DNA from: Leifsonia sp. Leaf264
Lineage (GTDB): Bacteria; Actinomycetota; Actinomycetes; Actinomycetales; Microbacteriaceae
Direction of reading: 5' to 3'
NCBI RefSeq assembly: GCF_001422325.1
Contig: NZ_LMMR01000007.1
Location: 427,539 to 491,538 of the forward strand
Length of the DNA stretch: 64,000 nucleotides
Below, piece by piece: positions 7,616 to 16,435 of the stretch (positions are counted from its first letter, which is position 1; the number at the start of each line of letters is the position of its first letter). The position numbers and the translations under genes are program-made. Under the pieces are notes generated by a model. It saw only the letters and a program-made list of their open reading frames with translations, did no database searches and was not told the origin of the DNA.

Positions 7616-9057
7616 GCGACCGCGGAGCATTCCCCGGGCGCGCGGGGGTTCCGGCACTGCCTCCCTCCGGCGTGCCCGCACTGCCCCCTGGCCTGCTCGC
7701 GCCCCAGCCGGGGCTCGAGGGGTCGTCGCCGGACGCCCCGCGGCAGGCTGCCGGCAGCCCGGACGAGGCACGACCCGGCGCCCTGGCACCGGCATCCGCC
7801 GACCCATCGGTCGCCCCCGACATCGCGCCACCGGCCGTGCCGACTCCGGCCGGTCCGCGTCGCATCGGCGGCTCCCTCGGCACGGCGTTCCTCGGTCGAC
7901 CGGCGACGGTCGGTCGGCGCATCGCCGCCTTCAGCATCGACGTCGTCGCCGTCGCGGTGATCGCCGTCGTGGTCTGGGTGCTGTCTGGCACTCTCGTGCT
8001 CGGAGCCGTCGTGGCCATCGAACTCGCCGTCGGGCTGTGGATCGTCGAGTCGCGCACCGGCATCACCCCGGGCAACGCCGCCCTGCGCCTCCGCACTGCC
8101 CGTGAGGACGGCCCGTTCTCGCCCGGCGTCGGTCGCGGGTTCGTGCGCTGGTTCATCACGGGTGCAGGCTTCCTCGTCGCCGGCATCGGCGCCTGGGTCG
8201 TCGTCGCCTCGAGCGCGTGGGACGCCTCGGGCCGAGGCCGCTCCTGGGCCGACCGTGCCGCGCGCACTCTCGTCGTCGCGGTTCCCGCCCGCAGCCGCGC
8301 CGCTGCGTCCGCCGGGTCCCGCGGCATCGTGCTCGCGGCCCCCCTGCTCGTGACGTCGACGCGGCGTGCTCCGGCGACGCTGGTCTCCGACGACGAGAAC
8401 TCGGCCGGCGCCTCCTTCACCGGCGCGCCCTCCTCGGTTCCCATCGCCGTCGAATCCGCCTCGGTGCGCGGTGCCTCCACGGCCGGTGCAGACGAGCGGA
8501 TGCCTCAGCTCGACGCCCCGACCGCAGGCCCCGAGACCCGTGCCCGGCGGGAGCGTGCGGAGGCGACGCCGACGGCAGCCGCGAGCGTCGACCCTGCTGC
8601 GGCATCCGTCATCCCATCCGCCGCTCCGCCGACGGGACGACGCGCAGCCGCTGTGCCCGTCGACCAGGCGCCGGGCGGCGATGCTCCGGCGGCCGAGACC
8701 GGAGCCCTGCTCCTCATCTTCGACACGGGCCAGCGCGAGCAGCTTCCCATCCCCGTCGCCGTCAACCTCGGACGCAACCCGTCCGCAACGGACCAGGGTG
8801 ACAGGCTCATCTCGGTGCGCGACCCCGAGTCGACGGTCTCGAAGACGCACCTGCGGCTCGAGCACTCGCGCGGCCGCACCTGGGTCACCGACAACAACTC
8901 CACGAACGGAACCGAGATCAGAAGCGACGACGCCGCCTCAGCTCCCCTCCTGCCGGGCAACCGGGTGCTGCTCGACGAGGGCGACCGCGTGCGCATGGGC
9001 AACAGGACCTTCACCGTGAGCATCCTGATGGCGCACGAGAGTGCGGGCGAGGCCTGA
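7612..9057 (+). CDS. RDD-domain membrane protein with C-terminal FHA domain
   Basis: This 481-residue protein has a Pro/Ala-rich N-terminus (about 1-95), an RDD membrane domain (about 95-230, starting TVGRRIAAFSIDVV, with two to four helices), a Ser/Ala-rich linker, and an FHA domain (about 364-470). The FHA hallmarks are LGRNP, VSKTHLRL, and DNNSTNGTEI, so it should bind phosphothreonine. The start overlaps the EccD-like gene by 4 bases, and the stop overlaps eccC by 1 base (TGATG), which indicates coupled translation with the secretion ATPase. It probably senses or scaffolds at the T7SS core. FHA domains are found on the N-terminus of firmicute EssC but not on this EccC. Confidence 0.85.
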   Translation: MSDRGAFPGRAGVPALPPSGVPALPPGLLAPQPGLEGSSPDAPRQAAGSPDEARPGALAPASADPSVAPDIAPPAVPTPAGPRRIGGSLGTAFLGRPATVGRRIAAFSIDVVAVAVIAVVVWVLSGTLVLGAVVAIELAVGLWIVESRTGITPGNAALRLRTAREDGPFSPGVGRGFVRWFITGAGFLVAGIGAWVVVASSAWDASGRGRSWADRAARTLVVAVPARSRAAASAGSRGIVLAAPLLVTSTRRAPATLVSDDENSAGASFTGAPSSVPIAVESASVRGASTAGADERMPQLDAPTAGPETRARRERAEATPTAAASVDPAAASVIPSAAPPTGRRAAAVPVDQAPGGDAPAAETGALLLIFDTGQREQLPIPVAVNLGRNPSATDQGDRLISVRDPESTVSKTHLRLEHSRGRTWVTDNNSTNGTEIRSDDAASAPLLPGNRVLLDEGDRVRMGNRTFTVSILMAHESAGEA

Positions 9058-12000
9058 TGAGCGGACCACGTCTGGCACCACCCCGCGTGCCATCGGGCAC
9101 CATCACGGTGCAGCCACCGCCCGAGATCGCCCCGAGCGACGGTGGCGGGGGGCTCCTCAGCTCCATGCTTCCGATGCTCGGCTCGATCGGCGCCATCGTG
9201 ATGGTCAGCGTCTCCAACACCGGACCGACCGGTTTCATCACCGGCGCCATGTTCCTGCTCTCCTCCCTCGGCTTCGTGGCCGTGAACGGATGGCGACAGC
9301 GATCGCAGCGAACGTCGGCGACGCTCGCCGCCCGCCGCGAGTACCTCGCTTACCTCACCGAGCTGCGACGCACTGTGCGAGTGGCGTCGAAGCAGCAGCG
9401 CCGGGCCGGCAACTGGCAGCATCCGGCACCCTCGACGCTTCCGTTCATCGCCGAGGAGCGCACCCGCGTCTGGGAGCGCTCGCCCGGCGACGCCGACTTC
9501 CTCGCCGTGCGCGTCGGCACCAGCGACCAGCCCCTGTGCATCACGCTCGAGGCGCCGGAACTTCCCCCGCTCGCCCAGCTCGATCCCGTCGCCGCATCCG
9601 CCGCCCATCGCTTCATGCTCACCCACGAGGTGCAGAAGGACCTGCCGCTCGGCGTGACCCTGCGCGACTTCGCCCGCATCGAGATCACCGGCGACGAAAA
9701 CGAGTCGCGCGGACTCGCCCGCGCGATGCTGCTGCACGCCGCGACCATGCACGATCCCGACAACCTGCAGATCGTCATCGCGGCCGAAGACGCCGCCCTC
9801 GGCCAGTGGGAGTGGGCCAAGTGGCTGCCGCACACCCACTCGCGTCAGTCGACCGACTCCCTCGGCGCCGCGCGCATGATCGGCTCGAACGTCGCCGACC
9901 TCGCGGCCCTCATGCCGGCCGACGTGCGTGAACGGCCCCGCTTCGCACGTGACGGGTCGGCGCCGATCACCCCGCACGTCGTCATCGTCACCGACGGCGC
10001 GCGCATCCCGCTCAGCGACGTGCTGCTCGCGGGCGACGGCACCTCGGGCGTCACGGTCATCGACCTGCCGGCCCGCTGGGGCGACCTCGAGAACCAGAAC
10101 GCCCTGCGCATAGCCTTCGACGCGGAGCGGCCCGGCCGGGCCGAGCTGCTGACGCTGCAGATCCCGGCGCGCTCGTTCCGCCCCGACACCATCAGCATCG
10201 TGGAGGCCGAGGCCACGGCGCGTCGCCTGCTGCCGATGTTCTCCATGACCAGCACGGCCGTCGCCACGCGCTCGACGGCCAAGCAGGCCGACCTGGTGGA
10301 CCTGCTCGGGCTGCCCGACGTGCGGGACATCGACTTCGACGTGTCGTGGCAGCCCCGCCTCGAGCGCGACCGCCTGCGGGTGCCGATCGGCCAGGACACG
10401 AACGGCGCGCCGATCGTGCTCGACATCAAGGAATCGGCCCAGCAGGGCATGGGCCCGCACGGTGTGATGATCGGTGCGACCGGATCCGGGAAGTCCGAGG
10501 TGCTGCGCACCCTCGTGCTGGCGCTGGCGCTCACCCACTCGCCCGAGCAGCTCAACTTCGTGCTCGTCGACTTCAAGGGTGGAGCCACCTTCGCCGGCAT
10601 GGCGGGAATGCCGCACGTCTCGGCCATCATCACGAACCTGGGTGACGAGATCTCGCTCGTCGACCGCTTCCAGGACGCCCTGCAGGGCGAGATCGTGCGC
10701 CGTCAGGAGCTGTTGCGCTCCTCGGGCAACTTCGCGAACGTCTCCGACTACGAGAAGGCGCGACGGGGCGGGCGCAGCGACCTGCCGCCGCTGCCGTCGC
10801 TGCTCATCGTGGCCGACGAGTTCTCCGAACTGCTGGCAGCCAAGCCCGAGTTCGTCGAGAGCTTCGTGAACATCGGCCGTGTCGGCCGTTCGCTCCAGGT
10901 GCACTTGCTGCTCGCATCGCAGCGCCTCGAGGAGGGCAAGCTCCGCGGCCTCGACACCTACCTGTCGTACCGCATCGGCCTGCGCACCTTCTCGGCCGCG
11001 GAGTCGCGCACCATCCTCGGGGTCCCGGATGCCTACACCCTGCCCCAGCAGCCTGGCGTCGGATTCCTCAAGAGCGACACCGAGACCATGACGCAGTTCC
11101 GGGCCGCCTACGTCTCCGCGCCGCCTCCCCGTCGTCGCCGCTCGGTGGACACCGGCCGCTCCGAGTCGGGGGCGGCATCCGTCGAACTGTTCACGGCAGC
11201 GGCCGTGCACACGGCGGCGCCGGTCGAGCCCGACCTCGACGCGCCGGTGGCCATCGAGCCCGAGGAGTCGCGCAGCACCTTCGAGATCGCCGTGGCACGG
11301 ATGTCGGGACGCGGCCCCGTCGCCCACCGCGTGTGGCTGCCGCCGCTCGAGGTGCCGGCGACGCTCGACCAGCTGTTCGGCGACCTCGCCGTCGACCCGA
11401 CGCTCGGCCTGGTCTCGGCCCGCTGGCGTGCGGCCGGTTCCCTCACGGTGCCGCTCGGCATCGTCGACGTGCCGCTCGAGCAGCGCCGCGAGAACCTCGT
11501 GGTCTCGCTCGGCGGCGCCGCGGGCCACATGGTCGTCGTCGGTGCACCGCTCAGCGGCAAGAGCACCCTCGCGCGCACCACGATGATCGCGCTGGCCCTG
11601 ACAAACACCCCGCTCGAGGTGCAGTTCTTCGTGCTCGACTTCGGCGGCGGAGCCTTCTCGGGGCTGCAGGCCTTCCCGCACCTGAGCGGCCTCGCCACCA
11701 GGTCCGAGCCCGACGTCGTGCGCCGCACCGTCGCCGAGGTCACCGGCATCCTGAACGCCCGTGAGGTCTTCTTCAGACAGAACGGCATCGACTCGATCGA
11801 CACCTATCGGCAGCGGCGTGCAGCCGGCCAGGTCGACGACGGCTACGGCGACGTGTTCCTGGTCATCGACGGCTGGGGGACCCTCCGCTCCGAGTTCGAA
11901 TCCCTCGAGGCGAGCATCCAGACCATCGCCGCCCGCGGCCTCACCTACGGCGTGCACATCGTCATCACGGCTGCCCGCTGGCTCGAGCTGCGGGCCAACA

Positions 12001-13013
12001 TCAAGGACCTCATCGGAACCCGCATCGAGCTGCGACTGGGCGACCCGAGCGACTCCGAGATCGATCGCAAGGCCGCGGCCAACGTCACGGCCATCCCCGG
12101 GCGCGGACTGAATCCCGCCGCCCTGCAGATGCTCACGGCGCTGCCGCGCATCGACGGGGTCGCGGCATCCGGCTCGCTGGCCGCCGGAATCGACCACCTC
12201 ACCGAGAACGTGCGGGCGGCCTGGACCGGGCCGGCCGGGCCGAAACTGCGCCTGCTGCCAGACAGCATCACCCTCGACGAGCTGCGCGCGCTGGTGCCGG
12301 CGGCGACCGCATCGCGCGAGATCGCTCTCGGCATCGACGAGGCCGACCTCGCGCCGTTCCTGCTCGACCCGTCGGAGGAGCCGCACCTGTTCCTCTACGG
12401 CGATGCCGGCTCCGGCAAGTCGTCGATGCTGCGCTCCTACGCCAACGAGATCATGCGGCACTACGGTCCGACCGAGGCGAAGATCTTCGTCGTCGACTAC
12501 AGGCGGGCGCTGCTGGGCGACATCCCCGACGAGTACCTCGGCGCGTACCTCAGCTCACACGAGATGGCATCGGGCGGCCTCGGCGAGCTCGCCGCGTTCT
12601 TCCAGAGCCGCATCCCCGGCCCCGATGTCACGCCCGAGCAGCTGCGCACCAGGTCGTGGTGGACCGGCGCCGAGGGCTTCATCCTCGTCGACGACTACGA
12701 CCTCGTGGCCACCTCGCAGGGCAACCCGCTGGCCGTGCTCGCTCCGCTGCTGGCGCAGGCCGGCGACCTCGGCCTGCACGTGATCCTCACGCGTCGCGCC
12801 GGTGGCGCCAGCCGCGCGGCCTACGACCCGATCATCCAGCGCCTCACCGACCTCGGAACGACCGGCATCCTGCTGAGCGGAAGCCCCGAGGAGGGCCAGC
12901 TCATCGGCAAGGTCAAGGCGGTGCCGGCTGTTCCGGGTCGCGCGCAGATCGTCAGCCGCAGCCGCGGCGTCGTCGCGGCCCAGCTCGCCTGGGTGCCGCC
13001 GCGGTACAGCTGA
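9057..13013 (+). CDS. eccC: T7SS FtsK/SpoIIIE-type ATPase EccC
   Basis: EccC drives T7SS export and binds WXG100 signals through its C-terminal ATPase domain. This 1318-residue protein has two N-terminal membrane helices (about residues 35-80) and three FtsK/SpoIIIE ATPase modules. The Walker A motifs are GATGSGKS (about 472-479), GAPLSGKS (about 829-836) and GDAGSGKS (about 1115-1122), with Walker-B-like LIVADEF in the first module. The EccCa and EccCb halves are fused. No N-terminal FHA domains are present. It is the last gene of the rightward T7SS operon and is translationally coupled to the RDD-FHA gene. Confidence 0.95.
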   Translation: MSGPRLAPPRVPSGTITVQPPPEIAPSDGGGGLLSSMLPMLGSIGAIVMVSVSNTGPTGFITGAMFLLSSLGFVAVNGWRQRSQRTSATLAARREYLAYLTELRRTVRVASKQQRRAGNWQHPAPSTLPFIAEERTRVWERSPGDADFLAVRVGTSDQPLCITLEAPELPPLAQLDPVAASAAHRFMLTHEVQKDLPLGVTLRDFARIEITGDENESRGLARAMLLHAATMHDPDNLQIVIAAEDAALGQWEWAKWLPHTHSRQSTDSLGAARMIGSNVADLAALMPADVRERPRFARDGSAPITPHVVIVTDGARIPLSDVLLAGDGTSGVTVIDLPARWGDLENQNALRIAFDAERPGRAELLTLQIPARSFRPDTISIVEAEATARRLLPMFSMTSTAVATRSTAKQADLVDLLGLPDVRDIDFDVSWQPRLERDRLRVPIGQDTNGAPIVLDIKESAQQGMGPHGVMIGATGSGKSEVLRTLVLALALTHSPEQLNFVLVDFKGGATFAGMAGMPHVSAIITNLGDEISLVDRFQDALQGEIVRRQELLRSSGNFANVSDYEKARRGGRSDLPPLPSLLIVADEFSELLAAKPEFVESFVNIGRVGRSLQVHLLLASQRLEEGKLRGLDTYLSYRIGLRTFSAAESRTILGVPDAYTLPQQPGVGFLKSDTETMTQFRAAYVSAPPPRRRRSVDTGRSESGAASVELFTAAAVHTAAPVEPDLDAPVAIEPEESRSTFEIAVARMSGRGPVAHRVWLPPLEVPATLDQLFGDLAVDPTLGLVSARWRAAGSLTVPLGIVDVPLEQRRENLVVSLGGAAGHMVVVGAPLSGKSTLARTTMIALALTNTPLEVQFFVLDFGGGAFSGLQAFPHLSGLATRSEPDVVRRTVAEVTGILNAREVFFRQNGIDSIDTYRQRRAAGQVDDGYGDVFLVIDGWGTLRSEFESLEASIQTIAARGLTYGVHIVITAARWLELRANIKDLIGTRIELRLGDPSDSEIDRKAAANVTAIPGRGLNPAALQMLTALPRIDGVAASGSLAAGIDHLTENVRAAWTGPAGPKLRLLPDSITLDELRALVPAATASREIALGIDEADLAPFLLDPSEEPHLFLYGDAGSGKSSMLRSYANEIMRHYGPTEAKIFVVDYRRALLGDIPDEYLGAYLSSHEMASGGLGELAAFFQSRIPGPDVTPEQLRTRSWWTGAEGFILVDDYDLVATSQGNPLAVLAPLLAQAGDLGLHVILTRRAGGASRAAYDPIIQRLTDLGTTGILLSGSPEEGQLIGKVKAVPAVPGRAQIVSRSRGVVAAQLAWVPPRYS

Positions 13014-13034
13014 GGACGCGCTGGTGCCGCCGAC

Positions 13035-13061
13035 GGCATCCGCTGAAAGCATCCGGATGCC
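13035..13061. terminator. hairpin between convergent eccC and membrane-protein gene
   Basis: GGCATCCG (13035-13042) and CGGATGCC (13054-13061) form an 8-bp stem with an 11-base loop in the gap between convergent genes. There is no T-run, so termination function is uncertain. Confidence 0.4.
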
Positions 13062-13121
13062 GCTACTTCTTCTCGGTGCTGTCGGCGTCGCCGGTGAGGG
13101 TGGCGACGCTGTCGCGAGGCG

Positions 13122-13712
13122 TCAGGATGCAGGAACGAGGCGCTCCTGCTTCTCCCGTGCCGCCGCCGCGCGCCAGCCGACGAGCATCACGAGAAGCCCG
13201 AATCCTGCGCACAGCACCGTGTAGAGGCCGATGTAGCTGATGGCGACCCAGGCCGGGATGCGACCGAGGCTTCGACGACTGCCGCCACCGGGTGCACCGA
13301 CGAGGGTGGACAGGTCGCCGTCGACCTTCGCCACGATGTAGATCGCGGCGATGATCATCAGCACTGCGAGAAGCAGGAAGACCCCGCCGACCACGATCGA
13401 GCGCATCCGGGTCGGTGCGGTGGGCGGCTCCCCATCCGTGCCCGATGGCGTCGCGAGGGCCGGATCGCCCCGACCTGCGAGCACGATGCTGATCACCCCG
13501 GCAGTCAGGGTGCCCACGGCGAGGACGCCGCTGAAGACCACGGCGAATCCCGCTGGAACCTTCTGCCGTGATCCCAGCGGCGCCGAGAAGTCACCACCCG
13601 TGAGGGTCACAAGGTAGAGCGCGACGCCGGTGATGAGCAGGCCGACGGCGAAGATGACGGCTCCGACGAGGATGGAGCGCGTCTTCGGACGGCGGCGTTC
13701 GATGGACGTCAT
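13122..13712 (-). CDS. four-TM membrane protein, function unknown
   Basis: This 196-residue protein is not recognised. It has four hydrophobic helices at about residues 14-35, 56-80, 105-127 and 152-180, with a short basic N-terminus (MTSIERRRPKTRS). The two halves look alike: each begins with a Thr-Arg-Ser-Ile-like start, then two helices with a GGDFS- or DGDLS-type loop between them, which suggests an internal duplication. It overlaps the upstream oxidoreductase by 4 bases (ATGA), so the two are co-transcribed, but no functional link is evident. Confidence 0.65.
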   Translation of the reverse strand: MTSIERRRPKTRSILVGAVIFAVGLLITGVALYLVTLTGGDFSAPLGSRQKVPAGFAVVFSGVLAVGTLTAGVISIVLAGRGDPALATPSGTDGEPPTAPTRMRSIVVGGVFLLLAVLMIIAAIYIVAKVDGDLSTLVGAPGGGSRRSLGRIPAWVAISYIGLYTVLCAGFGLLVMLVGWRAAAAREKQERLVPAS

Positions 13713-14719
13713 CGAGCGTCGCCGGTAGTCGTGGGGGCTGCCGACTCCTCGGCCACGCGGATGACGACCTTGCCCCGTACGTGTCCGCCCTCCACGGCGC
13801 GTTGGGCGTCGGCCCCCTCCGCGAGCGCGAACTCGCGGTCGACGTGAACGCGCACGGCGCCCGAACGGAGCAGCGCCGCGATCTCGGCGAGAACCCGACC
13901 GTCGGCTGGCACGTTGTATCCCGTTGCGCTGATGCCGCGGGCTGCGGCATCAGCCTGCATCGTCGGCCAGCTTCCGGTCGGAGCGTTGACCAGCCGGCCG
14001 CCGTCGCGCAGCACCTCGAGCGACCGGGTGCCGGTGTCGTCGTGCACGTTGCCGATGAGGTCGATGACGACGTCGATGTCGCTCGCGACCTCCTCGAAGC
14101 GCTGGGTGGCGTAGTCGATCGTCTCGGACGCGCCGAGCTCCCTCAGGAAGTCCGCATTGGCACCGGATGCCGTCGCGATCACGTGGGCTCCCGCGAGAGC
14201 GGCGAACTGCACGGCGAAGTGGCCGACTCCGCCCGCCCCGGCATGCACGAGCACCCGGTCGTCCGGGCCGACCTCGGCCAGCCGCACCATGCCCCACGCG
14301 GTCTGGGCGGCGACCGGAACCGCCGCGGCCTCGACGTGGCTGAGGTTCTCGGGCTTCACGGCGACGGCGGTCGAGGCGACGCTCAGGTACTCCGCGAAGC
14401 TGCCGCCGACCCGCGGAACGCGTCCCATGCCGAAGACGGGGGTGCCGACGGGGAACGGATGCTGCGCATAGGGCACGGCGACCACGACGCCCGAGAAGTC
14501 CGAGCCGCCGATGAACGGGAAGGAGGCGATGGCGGCCGACGATCCGCGACCGGAGCGCGTCTTCACGTCGATCGGGTTCACGCTGGCGGCGATGACCCGC
14601 ACCAACAGCTCGTCGGCGATGCGGAGCGGCACGGCGACGTCGGCGAGGTGCAGCTCATCGGCGCCGCCGAGCCTGTCGATGACGAGGGCGCGCATGGTCT
14701 CGGGGATGGTGTCCGGCAT
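13709..14719 (-). CDS. medium-chain NADP-dependent oxidoreductase (quinone oxidoreductase-like)
   Basis: This 336-residue protein belongs to the zinc-independent medium-chain dehydrogenase/reductase group. It shows the N-terminal GroES-like domain (MRALVIDRLGGADEL), the IGGSDFSGVV block, and the nucleotide-binding motif AGAGGVGHFAVQFA (about 148-161). The Zn-binding Cys cluster of alcohol dehydrogenases is absent. The likely role is NADPH-dependent reduction of quinones or enones. The ATG at 14719 is preferred to an upstream in-frame ATG because CAGAAT lies exactly 6 bases before it, fitting a leaderless transcript. It is the first gene of a two-gene leftward operon. Confidence 0.85.
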   Translation of the reverse strand: MPDTIPETMRALVIDRLGGADELHLADVAVPLRIADELLVRVIAASVNPIDVKTRSGRGSSAAIASFPFIGGSDFSGVVVAVPYAQHPFPVGTPVFGMGRVPRVGGSFAEYLSVASTAVAVKPENLSHVEAAAVPVAAQTAWGMVRLAEVGPDDRVLVHAGAGGVGHFAVQFAALAGAHVIATASGANADFLRELGASETIDYATQRFEEVASDIDVVIDLIGNVHDDTGTRSLEVLRDGGRLVNAPTGSWPTMQADAAARGISATGYNVPADGRVLAEIAALLRSGAVRVHVDREFALAEGADAQRAVEGGHVRGKVVIRVAEESAAPTTTGDAR

Positions 14720-14884
14720 GCCCCCATTCTGCCGCGCCACCGTGCCCGCCATCCTGCGGTCCGGTATTCCGGAGCGGAGGGGCGTGTCGCCGCGCTCGAC
14801 GGGCGAGCACCAGCGCGACACGCTCCGGATCCGGAGAACCGGTCGGGCTGGCGAGGCGGCGAGGCTGGCGAGGCTGGCGACCGC

Positions 14885-15688
14885 CTACGCCCGCAGCCAC
14901 CCCTCGAACGCCGCCCGCAGCGCCGCGAGCTGCGCCGGCTGGCCGTCATCGCGCGCGGGCAGCCGGGTGAGCGGAGCGCCGAGAGCACCCGCCCACTGCT
15001 CCGCGACGGGGAACGGATGCACGGGGTCGCGGGGCGCGCCGATCACGGCGGTCGGCATCCGTGCCCCCAGCGCGGCCAGCTGTGCCTCGGACTCGAACGC
15101 GCGATTGCGCGGCACCTCGACGAGTCGCACCGCCCGCTCGACGGCCGACGGGTAGCGGAACTGGGCGAGCAGCCCAGCGCCGCCGAGTGGCGATGCGCCG
15201 ACGGCAGTGCGGTAGGCCTGGGTCTCGCGGAACAGCAGCTCTCCCTCGACCGGCCCGACGTCGTGCAGCAGTTGGCCGATCACGGGGAAGGCACGCAGGT
15301 TCTCGGGCATCGACCTGTCGGTGAACGACGGTCGCACGAACAGCGACCGGTCGATGCGGAGGCGGCCGGCCAGCGCCATCCTCAGCGCGAGGGCGGCTCC
15401 CATCGACACTCCGACGACGGTGAGCCCGGCAGCGGCAGTCGAGTTGGCGGTCGTGGCGGTCTCGGCGGCATCCGATCCAACCAATAGTGACAAGTCGACC
15501 TCGAGCTCTCGGGCCAGGGCGTCGAGCGCGAAGTCAGCCGGGGCGCCGACCAGGGGCGAGGCGCCGTGGGCGCGCACGTCGGGCGCGATCACGCGCTCGC
15601 CCGGGGCGATGGCCGCCAGCAAGGGCCCGAAGACGTCGAGCATGTACTGCCTGTCGGAGCCGAGCCCGTGCAGCAGCAGTACCGTCAT
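14885..15688 (-). CDS. alpha/beta-hydrolase fold protein
   Basis: This 267-residue protein starts MTVLLLHGLGSDRQ, the oxyanion-region HG motif of alpha/beta hydrolases. It carries the nucleophile elbow GVSMGAA (G-x-S-x-G, about residues 93-99) and a candidate acid in GAPRDPVHPF. The His expected near the C-terminus is not obvious: that segment reads LPARDDGQPAQL. The enzyme may therefore use another His (in VHPF) or be inactive. Its start overlaps the YqaJ-like gene by 4 bases, so it is co-expressed with it. The substrate is unknown. Confidence 0.75.
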   Translation of the reverse strand: MTVLLLHGLGSDRQYMLDVFGPLLAAIAPGERVIAPDVRAHGASPLVGAPADFALDALARELEVDLSLLVGSDAAETATTANSTAAAGLTVVGVSMGAALALRMALAGRLRIDRSLFVRPSFTDRSMPENLRAFPVIGQLLHDVGPVEGELLFRETQAYRTAVGASPLGGAGLLAQFRYPSAVERAVRLVEVPRNRAFESEAQLAALGARMPTAVIGAPRDPVHPFPVAEQWAGALGAPLTRLPARDDGQPAQLAALRAAFEGWLRA

Positions 15689-16335
15689 CGCGTGCGTCGG
15701 TGCAGTTCGTCGATCAGGGCGTTCGCGAGGCTCACGAGGATGGCGATCTGGTCTTCATCGCGCTCGACCCAGCGGCAGAGAGGCTCGTTCGACACCGGCA
15801 CGAAGTCCTCGTGCTGCTCCCACACCACGAGGGTGCGGTCGGCGCCGAGCACGTACTGCTGCCACCAGACCTGACGCAGGTAGGAGCGCGGGATGTTGCG
15901 CCACGGCTTCGAGGTCGTCTTGATCTCGCAGAGTTCGAGGCTGCCGGATGCGCGCACCACGTAGCCGTCGGGGGTGGCGAGGTGGCGCGACTCGTGTTCG
16001 GCGTGAAAGAGTGCGCTGCTGGAGAGGATGCCGTGCTCACGCAGCACCCACTCGGCGATCACGGGCTCACGGGCCCGGCCGTGGTCGGTGAACGGATTGC
16101 CGCCGAAGCTCGTGCCGTTCAGCTTCTCGTAGGCGGCGGACTGGATGGAGCGCGGGGTGGCGAGCTTGGCCACATCCGTCGCCGTGATTCCGCGCGACCG
16201 CGCGCGCAGCCAGCCGACCCGATCGCTCGAGTCGGCCACGATCCGACGCATCGCGGGGTGAACGGATGCCGCGACGGGGGCTGCGGCGACCGTCGGCCGA
16301 TCCTCGGCGAAGAGGTCGAGCAGCGTATCGGTCAC
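15685..16335 (-). CDS. YqaJ-like (lambda exonuclease fold) nuclease
   Basis: This 216-residue protein resembles the YqaJ recombinase family, a PD-(D/E)xK exonuclease fold related to lambda exonuclease. It shows GITATDVAKL near the N-terminus, HGRAREPVIAEW, the acidic residue in ATPDGYVV and the E-x-K in ELCEIKTTSK, then WWQQYVL. These phage-type enzymes resect DNA ends for single-strand annealing. No phage genes surround it; it is coupled instead to an alpha/beta hydrolase. The GTG at 16335 is chosen because GACAAT lies 6 bases upstream, matching a leaderless start. An ATG at 16374 would add 13 residues. Confidence 0.8.
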   Translation of the reverse strand: MTDTLLDLFAEDRPTVAAAPVAASVHPAMRRIVADSSDRVGWLRARSRGITATDVAKLATPRSIQSAAYEKLNGTSFGGNPFTDHGRAREPVIAEWVLREHGILSSSALFHAEHESRHLATPDGYVVRASGSLELCEIKTTSKPWRNIPRSYLRQVWWQQYVLGADRTLVVWEQHEDFVPVSNEPLCRWVERDEDQIAILVSLANALIDELHRRTR

Positions 16336-16395
16336 TCCACCATTGTCCCTCGCGCCTCGGACGCCGCGCGACACGACGCACCGCCCGCCCGCCCA

Positions 16396-16413
16396 CCGCT
16401 GGTCGATCAGCGG
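16396..16413. repeat. short palindrome CCGCTG-N6-CAGCGG
   Basis: CCGCTGGTCGATCAGCGG is an inverted repeat with 6-bp arms, in the 60-bp gap between the ROK gene and the YqaJ-like gene (both leftward). It resembles the CTGATCGAG intergenic repeats at 31297-31380 and may be a repetitive element or a weak terminator of the ROK gene. Confidence 0.4.
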
Positions 16414-16435
16414 AAGGCTGCGAGCACAGCCGTCC

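Noticed and set aside
8505-12461. A 1318-codon frame antisense to eccC
   Set aside because: Its composition is that of a reverse-complement shadow of the GC-biased eccC codons, and it spans the FHA/EccC gene junction.
15685-16335. YqaJ-like nuclease as evidence of a prophage
   Set aside because: No integrase, portal, capsid, Bet/Erf or attachment repeats nearby; neighbours are ordinary metabolic genes.
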